DNA of 64,000 nt from Gammaproteobacteria bacterium (GCA_013152545.1 JAADGF010000116.1:1-64000); one strand, 5' to 3'; counted from the stretch's first letter, positions 28,783 through 39,312 are shown. The notes: a model not told the origin generated them from the letters alone. Made by a program: numbers and translations.

Positions 28783-29273
28783 ATTGATTTCCTCATCCGT
28801 CACATATAGACGGCAACAGCAGAACAATACGAACCAAGGAGTATTTACTCGCGGCAAATTCCATCACATAGTTCCTGAACGGTGTCTGCAACAAGCTGAT
28901 GGGTTGCAACACCACGTAACCAACCAGGATATCAGCGATGAAAGCACGAAAGGCAGGTTAGAAACGTTATACTCCCTGCGGGAGCAGTGGCGACTATATA
29001 CTAAAGTCGATTGATTTGCTAATCTTTTTAGTCATTTAGGAATGTTGTTATTCGGTATGCAGTAGTTATACGGAAGTTATTACGTGCTCGTTCCTACGTA
29101 AAAGTCGCGGTAACAGGTGCATTATTCACTACGAACAAACCTGTTATTACGAACTAAGCTGAAAACGGCAAGAAGAGCGGCCTTACTTGGTCTGTTATGT
29201 TAAACTGCAAAAATGGTAATAAATTGATGCAAAATAAAATCAATTTAGAGAAACAAACAAGAGGAACAATGCC
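28783..29273. other. Divergent intergenic region, helicase to DUF3820 gene
   Basis: No gene is supported. A degenerate relative of the GGAACGTGCACGTTCC palindrome lies at 29082-29096 (ACGTGCTCGTTCCTA, one mismatch to the right half and centre, left half absent). An inverted repeat AACAGGT/ACCTGTT lies near 29113-29146. The rest shows nothing recognisable. Confidence 0.35.
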
Positions 29274-29492
29274 TTGCTCAATGATTCTGAACAATTATTA
29301 AAGCTGGCGCAATACCGAATGCCTTTTGGAAAGTATGCAAACCGACGATTAATTGACTTGCCGGAGTCGTATGTTATATGGTTTGCTAACAAAGGCTTTC
29401 CTTCCGGTGAATTGGGTAACATGATGAAAATTGTATACGAGATAAAAGTCAATGGCCTGGAGCATCTTTTTGAATCTAAGTTCATCAGTTAA
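29274..29492 (+). CDS. DUF3820 family protein
   Basis: A 72-residue cytoplasmic protein with the DUF3820 signature MPFGKYANRRLIDLPESYVIWFANKGFP followed by LG.MM..VYEIKVNGLE. Homologues in Pseudomonas are annotated as quorum-sensing-regulated virulence factor-like; the molecular function is unknown. The start is TTG at 29274 with GAGG about 9 bases upstream. The next in-frame ATG is at residue 16, inside the conserved domain, so TTG is preferred. Confidence 0.85.
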   Translation: MLNDSEQLLKLAQYRMPFGKYANRRLIDLPESYVIWFANKGFPSGELGNMMKIVYEIKVNGLEHLFESKFIS

Positions 29493-29655
29493 CCATTACG
29501 CCAGCAAAAACTGATGTGTTAGATTGAACACATCAACGGTTACTTACAATTATTGTGACGCAGGATGAGAAAACCACTTTATCGAATTTATTTTAAACGA
29601 TTTTTAATTTTTCAATGAAAATCAAGAAGTTTTGATCCGCATCCTTTGCAATACA

Positions 29656-32004
29656 TTAGTTTTTTTGAGAGCGCTTAAAGGCATCAGCCATTGCAGAATT
29701 CCCCCCAAAAGCCGGTTGTTTTTGGCTCTGAAGTTTATTGGTTTTAACGTTACGTTGGTTCTTTTGTTTCTTTGTTTTGGAAGCCGTACCTGACGACGAT
29801 ATCCGTGAGTCACTTTGGCTATCCTGAAAATGCCGAGCATCGTCGGATAGCCGCATGGTCAATGCGATTCGCTTTCGCTGGGTATCAACATCCAATACCT
29901 TTACCTTGACGATATCACCCGCCTTCACAACGTCCCGAGGATCTTTGACAAATTTATCGGCCAACATGGATATATGTACCAGACCATCCTGGTGTACACC
30001 AACATCCACGAATGCACCAAAGTTGGTTACATTAGTCACCACGCCTTCAAGAATCATGTCGGGAATTAAATCTTTTATCTCTTCCACGCCGTCCTTAAAT
30101 TCAGCGGCTTTAAATTCAGGCCGGGGATCGCGTCCGGGCTTTTCCAATTCACGTATTATATCGGTAACCGTTGGCACACCAAAGGTATTGTCGGTAAATT
30201 TTGATGGGTCGAGTTGTTGTAAATAACGATTATCACCAATCAGGCTACGTATATCACGCTCGGAATATTCAATGATACGCTTTACTACCGCGTAGGCTTC
30301 TGGGTGTACCGTGGAGTTATCCAGAGGATTATCGCCATTCACTACACGTAAAAAACCGCCCGATTGTTCGAACGCTTTGGGCCCCATTCTTGGTACACCC
30401 AATAGCGCTTTTCGGTCTTTAAACGCACCATTTTCATTGCGGTATTGAACAATGTTTTCAGCCAGCGTCAAGCTTAATCCGGCTACCTGGGTCAAAAGGG
30501 GAACCGATGCCATATTGACATCAACACCAACGGCATTAACACAGTCCTCCACCACAGCATTCAATTTTTTAGCCAATTGATTTTGGCTCACATCGTGTTG
30601 GTATTGGCCTACACCGATGGACTTGGGGTCAATTTTAACTAATTCGGGTAGAGGGTCCTGTAAACGTCGTGCAATAGAGACAGCACCCCGCAAAGACACA
30701 TCAAGATCAGGAAATTCTTTTGCCGCTAGTTCTGATGCTGAATAGACCGACGCACCTGCCTCAGACACCACTATTTTTTGTAATTTAAGTTCGGCATGGC
30801 GTTTTATTAAATCGCCGGCTAAACGATCGGTCTCACGTGATGCCGTGCCGTTACCGATGCTGATCAAATTCACTTTGTGTTTTTCACAAAGCATGGCCAA
30901 TATTGCAATCGACTGGTCCCATTGTTTTTTAGGCACATGGGGATATATCGTCGCTGTGTCCACTAATTTACCGGTATTGTCAACAACAGCAACTTTAACA
31001 CCAGTGCGCAACCCCGGGTCTAAACCAATAGTTGCTTTTGCGCCTGCTGGCGCGGCTAATAATAAGTCCCGTAAGTTTTGCGCAAACACATCAATTGCTT
31101 CGGATTCAGCCAGATCTTTCAGTCGCATTTTTAATTCAATATCAAGATGACTGAATATTTTGATTTTCCACGCCCATCGTACGGTTTCAAGCAACCACTG
31201 GTCGGCCGCACGGTGTTGGTCGCTAATTTGAAAATGCCTGGCAATGCTCAACTCACAGGGATGCCGTTCCAGTTCTTCTTCTCCGTCGATCTTGAGTTGG
31301 ATCGATAAAATACCTTCGTTACGACCACGAAATAATGCCAAGGCACGATGCGATGGAATTTTTTCGATGGCTTCACGATAGTCAAAGTAATCACTGAACT
31401 TTGCACCTTCTTTTTCTTTGCCTTTCACTAGAACAGAAATCAGCACTCCGCCTGACCATAAAAATTCCCGCAATTCACCCAGCAAACTGGCATCTTCGGC
31501 AAATTTCTCCATGAGTATCTGGCGGGCACCGTCTAACGCGGATGCTGTGTCTTCAATTCCTGCTTCTTTATTAAAATAAGCGGTCGCCAAGGTATCCGGT
31601 ACTTGCGTAGGATCAGATAACAAGGCCTCTGCCAATGGTTCCAACCCTGCTTCTCGTGCAATTTGCGCTTTAGTACGACGTTTCTTTTTGTAAGGAAGGT
31701 ACAAATCCTCCAGACTGGTTTTTGTTTCCGCTGCCATGATAGCGTTTTGCAGATCGTTGCTGAGTTTACCCTGCTCCTTGATAGTCGCCAGTATACTGTC
31801 GCGACGCTCATCCAATTCGCGCATATAAACCAATCGTTCGGCTAATTGTCGCAACTGGGTGTCATCTAATCCGTCTGTTACCTCTTTACGGTAACGGGCA
31901 ATAAACGGCACCGTAGAACCATCATCGAGTAATTGTACAGTATTAACCACTTGTTGCTCGTTAATACCAAGTTCTTTCGCGAGTCGCGCACTAATTGGCC
32001 GCAT
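29656..32004 (-). CDS. tex: Tex-family RNA-binding transcription accessory protein
   Basis: The 782-residue protein matches Tex (YhgF in E. coli), a conserved nucleic-acid-binding factor linked to transcription elongation and stress resistance. It has the N-terminal helical region starting [11 protein letters not shown], a YqgF-like nuclease-fold core ([18 protein letters not shown]), helix-hairpin-helix segments ([14 protein letters not shown]) and an S1 domain at about 640-715 ([26 protein letters not shown]). The tail is Lys/Gln-rich. The ATG at 32004 has AGGA 8 bases upstream; the upstream ATG at 32034 has none. Confidence 0.94.
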   Translation of the reverse strand: MRPISARLAKELGINEQQVVNTVQLLDDGSTVPFIARYRKEVTDGLDDTQLRQLAERLVYMRELDERRDSILATIKEQGKLSNDLQNAIMAAETKTSLEDLYLPYKKKRRTKAQIAREAGLEPLAEALLSDPTQVPDTLATAYFNKEAGIEDTASALDGARQILMEKFAEDASLLGELREFLWSGGVLISVLVKGKEKEGAKFSDYFDYREAIEKIPSHRALALFRGRNEGILSIQLKIDGEEELERHPCELSIARHFQISDQHRAADQWLLETVRWAWKIKIFSHLDIELKMRLKDLAESEAIDVFAQNLRDLLLAAPAGAKATIGLDPGLRTGVKVAVVDNTGKLVDTATIYPHVPKKQWDQSIAILAMLCEKHKVNLISIGNGTASRETDRLAGDLIKRHAELKLQKIVVSEAGASVYSASELAAKEFPDLDVSLRGAVSIARRLQDPLPELVKIDPKSIGVGQYQHDVSQNQLAKKLNAVVEDCVNAVGVDVNMASVPLLTQVAGLSLTLAENIVQYRNENGAFKDRKALLGVPRMGPKAFEQSGGFLRVVNGDNPLDNSTVHPEAYAVVKRIIEYSERDIRSLIGDNRYLQQLDPSKFTDNTFGVPTVTDIIRELEKPGRDPRPEFKAAEFKDGVEEIKDLIPDMILEGVVTNVTNFGAFVDVGVHQDGLVHISMLADKFVKDPRDVVKAGDIVKVKVLDVDTQRKRIALTMRLSDDARHFQDSQSDSRISSSGTASKTKKQKNQRNVKTNKLQSQKQPAFGGNSAMADAFKRSQKN

Positions 32005-32407
32005 AACCGATTCCTGCTTCGTTAACTGATACATTGTTGATATTAAACCACTGATTAAAACTCCAGAATTTTACCATAATTTCAACACTTACCTTTTATT
32101 TATTGCGACTAATTTTGTACTGGCAAAAATACCGACTTGACATTTCCCGCTTACGGCTGAATGAATAACGGTGTCCTTTCTGATTATTAGCACCCTTTAA
32201 CGAGTGAAATCGATATGCAACGCCAACGCTGTGGCGCTGACAATTCGGAATTGTACCACTAAAATTTAGGCACACATTAAGAAGAACAGCGGCAACGTCG
32301 CGTGATGCAGCCGCCGTGGTGTGATAGGGTTTATAACGCTTGCTAGCCTGCATTCCCCTGTATATTTCCGGGTTGAATATATGATGTGTAGCACTGACAA
32401 TAGCATC
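32005..32407. other. Divergent intergenic region between tex and selO
   Basis: No gene or strong hairpin is visible. The segment 32230-32330 is richer in GC than its surroundings. Promoters for both flanking genes are expected here. Confidence 0.3.
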
Positions 32408-33946
32408 ATGAAAAATAAACCGACACTCAATTTTGACAATACCTATGCCCAATTACCGGATGTATTTTACACTCGGCAGGCACCCACGCCGCTAAAAAAT
32501 ACGCATTTAGTGCATTTTAACCACGCCGCTGCCGCATTAATCGACTTGCCCCCTCTTGACGTCGATTCTCTCGACAACAATGACAAACAACTACTGAATG
32601 CCCTCAATGGCTCCAGGTTACTGCCTGGAATGGAGCCACTGGCATCGGTATACGCAGGGCATCAATTTGGTACTTACGTACCCCAATTGGGCGACGGCAG
32701 GGCAATTTTACTGGGCGAAATTCGTAACAATGCCGGACAATCCTGGGATCTTCAGCTTAAAGGCGCAGGCCGAACACCCTACTCGCGCAATGGCGATGGC
32801 CGAGCGGTGCTACGGTCAAGTATTCGGGAATACCTGTGCAGTGAAGCCATGCATGGCCTTAGTATTCCCACCACACGGGCATTGTGTCTGTTTAGCAGTG
32901 ATGAAGAGGTGTATCGAGAGACAATTGAAACTGGCGCGCTATTATTGCGAATGGCACCTAGTCATGTCAGATTTGGTACATTTGAATATTTTTTTTATAA
33001 CAATCGACACGAGCATCTACAGTGCCTGGCAGATTTTATTATCGACTCGCATTATACGGATCTCAAGTACGACGACAACAGCAATAATAATAAATACCTG
33101 CGCCTGCTTGAAACCGTCATCAGCAAAACGGCTGCGCTCATTGCGCAGTGGCAATCGATCGGATTTGCCCACGGAGTCCTGAACACCGATAACATGTCTA
33201 TTTTAGGCATCACCATTGACTATGGCCCCTATGGCTTTCTCGACACCTTCAATCCAGCTTACATTTGCAATCACTCTGACCATACCGGCCGATATGCATT
33301 TGACCAACAACCGAAAATTGGGCTATTCAATTTAAGCTGCCTGGCGCAAGCTTTATTGCCGCTATTGGATAACGAGTCGCAAGCGGCGGCAGAAAAAGCC
33401 AAAACAGTATTAAGTAACTACCAAAATCAGCTATTAAGCCATTATGCGTGTTTGTCCCGCGAGAAATTAGGCTTGCTTGAGCAACGCGATGAAGATCACT
33501 CCCTTCATGCCGATTTATTGGCTATTTTGGCGGAAAACCAAATTGACTACACCCTGTTCTTCCGCAAACTCAGTAAAATCCCCAGCATCGCTGACACACA
33601 GGCCGATGCTCAGGTTACAAGTCACTTCAATACCCTGCGCGATATGTTCATCAATCGAAATGCATTTGATCACTGGATAGATCGATATCGTTTGCGTTTA
33701 TTGGTTGAAAACAGCGATGACGTGGAACGAGAACGTAAAATGAACCGGGTTAATCCTCACTATATTTTACGTAATTATTTGGCTGAAAAGGCCATTCGAA
33801 ACGCCACCGAACAACAAGATTACACTGAAATCGATACGTTGCTTACGCTATTACAAAACCCCTATGACGAACAAGCCGGTATGGAACAGTATGCGGCCAG
33901 CCCACCAGACTGGGCGCAACACATACAGGTTAGTTGTTCAAGTTAA
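32408..33946 (+). CDS. selO: Protein adenylyltransferase SelO (YdiU)
   Basis: SelO is a pseudokinase-fold enzyme that transfers AMP from ATP to Ser, Thr or Tyr of target proteins and affects redox homeostasis. The 512-residue product has the family segments GMEPLASVYAGHQFG, PQLGDGRAILLGE, QLKGAGRTPYSRNGDGRAVLRSSIREYL, and GVLNTDNMSILGITIDYGPYGFLD. It ends SCSS, with the conserved C-terminal cysteine that is selenocysteine in animal SelO. The ATG at 32408 matches family starts but lacks a clear ribosome site; upstream ATGs at 32381 and 32384 are alternatives. It converges with the next gene 8 bases away. Confidence 0.94.
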   Translation: MKNKPTLNFDNTYAQLPDVFYTRQAPTPLKNTHLVHFNHAAAALIDLPPLDVDSLDNNDKQLLNALNGSRLLPGMEPLASVYAGHQFGTYVPQLGDGRAILLGEIRNNAGQSWDLQLKGAGRTPYSRNGDGRAVLRSSIREYLCSEAMHGLSIPTTRALCLFSSDEEVYRETIETGALLLRMAPSHVRFGTFEYFFYNNRHEHLQCLADFIIDSHYTDLKYDDNSNNNKYLRLLETVISKTAALIAQWQSIGFAHGVLNTDNMSILGITIDYGPYGFLDTFNPAYICNHSDHTGRYAFDQQPKIGLFNLSCLAQALLPLLDNESQAAAEKAKTVLSNYQNQLLSHYACLSREKLGLLEQRDEDHSLHADLLAILAENQIDYTLFFRKLSKIPSIADTQADAQVTSHFNTLRDMFINRNAFDHWIDRYRLRLLVENSDDVERERKMNRVNPHYILRNYLAEKAIRNATEQQDYTEIDTLLTLLQNPYDEQAGMEQYAASPPDWAQHIQVSCSS

Positions 33947-33954
33947 GGCGCGTT

Positions 33955-34677
33955 TCAATTGCAGGTGGACATGAACTGGGCCGCAGGACCGCTACAAGGG
34001 TTTGCCTTAAAACCTGTTTCCTTCTTCACCGGATCAGTGTTTGGATCTTCGGTGAGTACTACGGGTGGGGTTTGTTGATTTGTTTCAACACCCTGTTGTA
34101 AGGTTTCGTTCACCCTATTCAGGTTTGCGTTTATTTCGACGGCAGTGTCCTTTAGATTTAGAGGCGTCGCCGTTTCACTGGGACTAACAATGTTCGAGGG
34201 CGCAATCATACTGTTATCAGGCCGCTTCTCCTCAGCCTCAAACCACATTTCCTCCAGCGATTCGTCCCTTAACTTTTGTTGTAATGCCAACGGATTGGCT
34301 TTATCTTTGATTTCGCCTTGCTTTTTTGATGCTTTATTTTCTTGTATGTGTTTTCTGGTGCTCACGTTTTTCTGTCGTATTTGTCGCTTCTCTGCCGCCT
34401 GTTTTTTGATAACAACTTCAGCTATACGTGCCAAGGCGCGACTGTTGCCATTTTCAACCGATCGCTCATACCAATGCAGTGCTGCATCATAATTTCGCGT
34501 AACACCTTTGCCGTTAGCGTACATGTTTCCCAGTATATACATGGATTGCGGATCACCTTGCGAGGCAAGATCCTTATGGAACTTAAACAGCCCGTCCATA
34601 ACCGCACTATCTGCGTTTGCCAACGTTGGCAGCACCGCCAGTAAGATTAAAAGATAGAATGTTCGCCACTTAAGCAT
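33955..34677 (-). CDS. Exported SEL1/TPR-like repeat protein
   Basis: A 240-residue protein with a signal peptide (TFYLLILLAVLPTLANA) followed by one or two SEL1-type repeats (MYILGNMYANGKGVTRNYDAALHWYERSVENG). A polar, Lys/Gln-rich and apparently disordered region follows from about residue 95 to the end. SEL1 proteins are usually protein-protein adaptors; the role here is unknown. The gene starts 17 bases after the stop codon of the porin-like gene on the same strand and is probably co-transcribed with it. Confidence 0.78.
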   Translation of the reverse strand: MLKWRTFYLLILLAVLPTLANADSAVMDGLFKFHKDLASQGDPQSMYILGNMYANGKGVTRNYDAALHWYERSVENGNSRALARIAEVVIKKQAAEKRQIRQKNVSTRKHIQENKASKKQGEIKDKANPLALQQKLRDESLEEMWFEAEEKRPDNSMIAPSNIVSPSETATPLNLKDTAVEINANLNRVNETLQQGVETNQQTPPVVLTEDPNTDPVKKETGFKANPCSGPAAQFMSTCN

Positions 34678-34694
34678 TGTTAACAATCCGGCGA

Positions 34695-35822
34695 TTAAAA
34701 AATGATATCCATGGCCAGAGTATACACTTCACCGCTGTCCACGATATCATCAAACAAGCCATGATTATTCGCTTTTGGCGTTGCATCCATTGCCTCAAAT
34801 TTTAACGCGGTGTTGGATGCCAATTCATAACGTACGCCTAACGCAGCTGATTTTTGTTGCACGGCGAGAACGTTTTCATCCTTGCCAACATCGATTTCTG
34901 CATAAGTAATATAGGGTAAAACCTTTCCAAAACGATAACCCAGGGTCACATACCAAGCTTCCTGATCGGCCAGCGCCGTTACGATTTTTGAATCGGCATC
35001 TCTCAACACGTATTCTGAATAAACGACATAATTTTTCCAATCAAGTACAAACCCTGCGCTACTGACGCTACCTTCGGCTGCCTCAATAGCAAATTCATCC
35101 ACCTCTATTTCTGTTTCAAAGTGCCCTAATTGAACAGTAAATGCGTCCGAGCGTAGCCCAATAGTGGCACCTGCCATATAAGTGGTGTTCAAGGCAACAA
35201 CATCACCTTTCTTTTTTCCTAACGAGCCGGGGTCCGGGTTCAAATCAATCGCCCGTGCAGGAAAAAAAACGTCGTGTTGACCACTGCCATAATAAAATTG
35301 TATGAGTAAATGCTGGTCGCCAATGGAACTATTCACCAAAAAATTAACGCCGGTCAGTGATGTTAGCGGGTTCGCTGCGTAGACTTCCTGAGGTGGACGT
35401 ACCCACGGATACGCGTAGCCAACAGACACATAATCAGACAGTAAAAAAAATGGTAATTTAAACTTACCAACGTGAATATCCAAACGTTCAGTGGTTTTAT
35501 ATTTAATAAAGGCCCAGTCTGTTATTAGGTTAAAATTGTCAGCATCGCCACCGTTGGAGATTAATTGTGACACAAGTTTAATGTTTGATGCTACATCAGC
35601 CGAAAGTTGAATGCCGAAACGTGAATCCCGCGTGGAAAATGAGATATCATCAGAAGCTAAACCACTCGCATAGTCCGAATTTTTCGCGTTTTCGCCCTTG
35701 GTTGCAGCCGCAGTTAAAAACCCATTTAGGGTAAAATTATCCGGTGCACCAATAACCAATACCGGATAGGCGATTAAAACGGCGATGAGACTGAAGCCTA
35801 ATAATTTAATTTTCACATCCAT
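34695..35822 (-). CDS. Outer-membrane porin-like beta-barrel protein
   Basis: The 375-residue protein has a signal peptide ending near VIGAPDN and alternating amphipathic strands throughout, ending in the aromatic FYTLAMDIIF-like terminal strand expected of an outer-membrane barrel. Segments such as LDIHVGKFKLPFFLLSDY and DWAFIKYKTTERLD resemble the Gram-negative porin/OprP-like superfamily. Substrate is unknown. The ATG at 35822 is almost on top of AGGGAG; the GTG two codons on (35816) has ideal 7-base spacing and may be the true start. It leads a probable two-gene operon with the SEL1 protein. Confidence 0.8.
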   Translation of the reverse strand: MDVKIKLLGFSLIAVLIAYPVLVIGAPDNFTLNGFLTAAATKGENAKNSDYASGLASDDISFSTRDSRFGIQLSADVASNIKLVSQLISNGGDADNFNLITDWAFIKYKTTERLDIHVGKFKLPFFLLSDYVSVGYAYPWVRPPQEVYAANPLTSLTGVNFLVNSSIGDQHLLIQFYYGSGQHDVFFPARAIDLNPDPGSLGKKKGDVVALNTTYMAGATIGLRSDAFTVQLGHFETEIEVDEFAIEAAEGSVSSAGFVLDWKNYVVYSEYVLRDADSKIVTALADQEAWYVTLGYRFGKVLPYITYAEIDVGKDENVLAVQQKSAALGVRYELASNTALKFEAMDATPKANNHGLFDDIVDSGEVYTLAMDIIF

Positions 35823-36292
35823 GCTCCCTACTTCATATTGTGTAGCGTCATTGTTTAATAAATAATTGTTTAACACTAAATCTTGACCGAACGAAGCCCG
35901 TAAACTGACTTTAAAACTGCGAATTAGCTGATACGCTTATTCTCCACAATATGGAGAATAATAAAATACATTTTTTGATGTTACTGATGCCAACTATTAC
36001 CACTTTAGCGTTAGGTTTTAGGCTTGAGCGCTGGAAATGTAAAGCAGCAAAAGTATGTTATTTTTCTACTCACGGCACTCAAATGGCCTATTTCTCAACA
36101 CCTTCAAAGAACGACTAAAACAATTTTAAACACTGTAATCGTCGGCATGAAACTGGGAGATCACATTGTAAAACCCGACCCATTGATAAAATAAACTTTG
36201 GAGAAACAAGAATCAAGGTATAAGATATAATTCTACTTAAGAAGTTTCATAAGAAATTTCGGTACTCATCAATAAATTTAAATGACAATAAA
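35823..36292. other. Divergent intergenic region with a 9-bp hairpin
   Basis: TTATTCTCC (35937-35945) is the exact reverse complement of GGAGAATAA (35953-35961) around a 7-base loop. It lies 115 bases upstream of the porin start and could be an operator or a leader hairpin. Nothing else is recognisable. Confidence 0.45.
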
Positions 36293-37222
36293 ATGATTAG
36301 CTGCCATACCATCAGGGCAAAGCACGGAACCATATTAACTTATTATTGCAATAAATCAGGTAATAAATCAGGCAACAAATCAACAAAACGCAGGCCAGTA
36401 ATCGTATTGTTGCACGGATTGGGCAGTAACCACACACGTTGGTCTGAATTTATCAGTCATACCACGCTCACGCAAAAAGGGGATATCATCGCACCAGATT
36501 TACGGGGGCATGGTAACTCGATGGCGCGTGGACGGCTTACAATGGATCAATGGGTTCAGGATTTAGTCGATATTCTTCATGCGGAGGGCCATCAGACTGC
36601 AATTTTTGCGGGGCATAGTCTGGGAGCACATATCGCGCTATTTTTTGCTCAACGACACCCTCACATGACACGCGGAATAATATTAATCGACCCGCTATCC
36701 CATGAAAATTTAAGCCTCACATTGATGCTAGTTAAACGGTTTCGAGTTATCGTTTATTTGATAATATATTTAATTCGAACACTCAATACCCTGGGTTTGA
36801 AGCGCCGCCAATTGCCGTATCGTAATCTGAGTGACTTAGACAAAATCGCAAGACAGCTGCTTGAACAAGGTAAAGAACAAAAAATGGTTGCACTTTACAG
36901 CTCAATCTGGATCGACCTGAAGTTTAATGCCACCTCGAATTATTTCCAATCAATTAGTCAAGTGTTGAGACCACTACCGGAATTAGGGCCAACGCATGCG
37001 CCTGCGTTGTTGCTGTTATCAAAATCACCTGTATTCAGTACTGCCGACAAGCAACATGCGCTAATTCGACAACTTAAAAACTATACTGTCAACATGATCG
37101 AATGTAATCATTGGTTACTCACGGAAAAACCCGATGTTGCACGTCAGGCAATAGAGTCATGGATTGAAAAGGAATTTCACACTACGGCATCAGATAACAA
37201 TGGCAAGGCCGTCCACGGCTAG
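36293..37222 (+). CDS. Alpha/beta hydrolase
   Basis: The 309-residue protein has the alpha/beta-hydrolase fold signatures: oxyanion-hole motif LLHGLGSNHTRW, APDLRGHGNS and nucleophile elbow GHSLG with Ser109. The catalytic His is likely in CNHWLL near 280. No signal peptide is present. Residues 20-31 (NKSGNKSGNKST) come from an in-frame 12-bp repeat (AATAAATCAGGT-like, three units at about 36350-36385), a small lineage-specific insertion before the first core strand. Substrate is unknown. No ribosome site is obvious before the ATG. Confidence 0.87.
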   Translation: MISCHTIRAKHGTILTYYCNKSGNKSGNKSTKRRPVIVLLHGLGSNHTRWSEFISHTTLTQKGDIIAPDLRGHGNSMARGRLTMDQWVQDLVDILHAEGHQTAIFAGHSLGAHIALFFAQRHPHMTRGIILIDPLSHENLSLTLMLVKRFRVIVYLIIYLIRTLNTLGLKRRQLPYRNLSDLDKIARQLLEQGKEQKMVALYSSIWIDLKFNATSNYFQSISQVLRPLPELGPTHAPALLLLSKSPVFSTADKQHALIRQLKNYTVNMIECNHWLLTEKPDVARQAIESWIEKEFHTTASDNNGKAVHG

Positions 37223-37241
37223 ACTTTCTTGTCGCTTACTT

Positions 37242-37265
37242 ATTAGGAACGTGCACGTTCCTTAG
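37242..37265. repeat. 16-bp perfect palindrome, copy 2
   Basis: GGAACGTGCACGTTCC at 37246-37261, preceded by ATTA, is identical to the copy at 9721-9736. The right flank is TTAG instead of TAAT, so symmetry stops at about 20 bases. It lies 20 bases after the hydrolase stop codon and between converging genes. No T-run follows. Confidence 0.8.
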
Positions 37266-37333
37266 ATATCCCCGCCCTATTTTCAAAATTTAATTCCGCG
37301 AATTTTAGGGTGTTGCAACACCGCCATAATTTG

Positions 37334-38125
37334 TTACAGTCGAGTTTGCCAAGATGTTACTTTGGATAAAAACCCTGAATGTTTTGAAAACCCTAACTTT
37401 ACCGTTTGAGCACTGCGTTTTGCATCGACGGACTTGATTAAATCCGATTTAAACGCAACACCATCAACAAAAAATCCAGCCGGTCTTTTTTCGATTTGCT
37501 CAAAGTCCACCCTAACTTTGCTTTGATCTGACAAGATAATAGATTCCAATGCGGCTTTGTTTACAATACAAGCCATCGGGGTTACCTGAAGCACGGGAAC
37601 ACCAGGAGCGATAATTTTTCCGCGTAAAGCCAAATTATATCCAGAGGAACCCTGTGGCGTACTAAACAGCATACCGTCGCCAACGATCATTGTTGACTGC
37701 GACATGCCATCAATACTCAAATGCATTCTTAGAGTCTGTCCTGAGGCTCTCTCTATCCATACATCATTAAATCCGTAATGACGCTCTATTTTATCATTGC
37801 AAAAAGTGATATCAACTTCGACTAACCAAAGTGACTGATACTCAATTTCTGCTTTTAATAAACTAACGATGTTTTCGGATTCATCCAGTGCGTTCATTAA
37901 AAACCCGCGAGTACCAGTATTTATTCCGATAAAGGGCTTGCCGTAATGTCGGTAAGTTTTAATTGAATACAGCATAGCGCCATCCCCTCCAATGGGTACC
38001 ACAACATCTGCATTTTCAATATCATCGACACGCCGTATTTCATCCTGGCTCATTCCGTTTGTAAGTCTCTGAGTCTTATCAATGCGCTTAGAAGCCGTTG
38101 GGGATTCAACTAAATAATATTTCAT
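37334..38125 (-). CDS. nadK: NAD kinase
   Basis: The 263-residue protein is an NAD(+)/NADH kinase, making NADP(H) from ATP or polyphosphate. The GGDG motif is at 46-49 (VVPIGGDGAMLY). Downstream motifs include INTGTRGFLMN, NDVWIERASGQ, and the conserved GDGMLFSTPQGSSGYNLALRGKIIAPG. It is about 30 residues shorter than E. coli NadK, mostly at the N-terminus, and the family is usually single-copy, so it may be a second, divergent form. GGAG lies 7 bases before the ATG. Confidence 0.9.
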   Translation of the reverse strand: MKYYLVESPTASKRIDKTQRLTNGMSQDEIRRVDDIENADVVVPIGGDGAMLYSIKTYRHYGKPFIGINTGTRGFLMNALDESENIVSLLKAEIEYQSLWLVEVDITFCNDKIERHYGFNDVWIERASGQTLRMHLSIDGMSQSTMIVGDGMLFSTPQGSSGYNLALRGKIIAPGVPVLQVTPMACIVNKAALESIILSDQSKVRVDFEQIEKRPAGFFVDGVAFKSDLIKSVDAKRSAQTVKLGFSKHSGFLSKVTSWQTRL

Positions 38126-38218
38126 TATTCATCTCCATGAATAAATCGTGGCAAACCCATTACTTTGAAAATCATTGCGCTGAAGGATTGACTCAGCGCA
38201 AATAGTAGTAACGTTGCT

Positions 38219-38542
38219 TCATTTTTTACGGTGGCCACTAATTAACGCATGTTGTGGTTTAGTCTCTTCAAATTGTTGCAATTGTTTGGCCGTTGCTTTG
38301 ATCTGATAATTTTCTTTCCACTCCCCGAACGGCATACCATAGATAATAGTACGCGCTTGCTCATAGTCCATTTCAAGCTCTTCTTGTTGAGCAGCACTCA
38401 TCAACCATTTTGCCAAACAATTTCGACAAAACCCTGCAAGATTCATCAGGTCAATATTTTGTACGTCGGTACGTTGTTGCAAGTGTTCGACCAAACCGCG
38501 AAATGCGGCTGCTTCGAGTTTTATACGTGTTGTATCGTCCAT
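38219..38542 (-). CDS. DUF1244 family protein
   Basis: A 107-residue cytoplasmic protein with the DUF1244 signature: LEAAAFRGLVEHLQQRTDVQNIDLMNLAGFCRNCLAKW followed by ARTIIYGMPFGEWK. The paired cysteines of FCRNCL are conserved in the family. Function is unknown. AAGGAG lies 5 bases before the ATG. It is 93 bases upstream of nadK on the same strand and may share a transcript. Confidence 0.88.
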   Translation of the reverse strand: MDDTTRIKLEAAAFRGLVEHLQQRTDVQNIDLMNLAGFCRNCLAKWLMSAAQQEELEMDYEQARTIIYGMPFGEWKENYQIKATAKQLQQFEETKPQHALISGHRKK

Positions 38543-38904
38543 TATTTCTCCTTAATGTTCATTGTTATTGACTTTAATCAAGCTTGTAACTACATCAGCT
38601 TACCAACGCATACCACTGTGTTGTATGTCTTTTTTACATCTAACTAAATTTTACAGATTTATTCGCTGACGTTGGCAAACCCCGTATTATCCTAAAATCA
38701 TCCCTTGGAGAGAATAAAAAACGTACTTTATCAGTTGTTGCGTGTTAATAGCAAAACACAATATTTCAGCTAACTCAAAGACTTATATTAGCCTATAAAC
38801 GTTCAACGGATGAATTCAAGGTTATTTAATGTTGTAAATATCACAATAATTGTTACAATTATATCAGAAAAGAAAGTCAAAAAAATAACATAAGGATCTG
38901 CACT
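38543..38904. other. Intergenic region upstream of the toxin-antitoxin pair
   Basis: The stretch is AT-rich and contains no gene. It holds the candidate toxin-antitoxin operator at 38846-38862 and must hold promoters for the divergent DUF1244 gene and the antitoxin-toxin operon. Confidence 0.4.
38846..38862. promoter_or_regulatory. Candidate operator for the Xre/RES operon
   Basis: ATAATTGT-T-ACAATTAT is a perfect 8-bp dyad around one base, 43 bases before the antitoxin ATG. Xre-type antitoxins usually repress their own operon through such dyads, so autoregulation is the inference. Confidence 0.6.
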
Positions 38905-39312
38905 ATGTTAACGACCACGTTAGCAACCACTCAGCAATTTGAAGAGCGAAAAGCTGATCGATCCGAGTTAGCTAAGATGCTAATGGCGCTATTCCAGCAC
39001 TGGCAGCTCTGCACTGAAGACCAGTTGGCCTTATTGGGATTATCAACCACAAACCGAGGCGCATTGACCCGTTATCGAAGAGGTGAGCCGCTTGCGTCTA
39101 ATCGTGACTTGCTCGAACGGGTGGGCATCTTACTTGGCATTCATAAATCGTTACGCCTGTTGTTCCCACATAACCGCAATTTAGCCTATGCCTGGATGAC
39201 TCAACGAAATCGTGCGTTCGACGGTATGACCCCTACCGAATCAATCAAGCAATGGGGTTTCGCTGGACTGCTAATGGTGAGGGCTTATTTAGACCGAGCA
39301 CGAGGCCAATAA
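38905..39312 (+). CDS. Xre-family antitoxin with MbcA/ParS/Xre toxin-binding domain
   Basis: The 135-residue protein has an Xre-like helix-turn-helix region ([24 protein letters not shown]) and the DUF2384-type C-terminal domain ([17 protein letters not shown], then [21 protein letters not shown] and the closing segment [15 protein letters not shown]). The C-terminal arm of such antitoxins plugs the active site of RES toxins. AAGGA lies 8 bases before the ATG. Its stop codon overlaps the toxin start in TAATG. Confidence 0.93.
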   Translation: MLTTTLATTQQFEERKADRSELAKMLMALFQHWQLCTEDQLALLGLSTTNRGALTRYRRGEPLASNRDLLERVGILLGIHKSLRLLFPHNRNLAYAWMTQRNRAFDGMTPTESIKQWGFAGLLMVRAYLDRARGQ

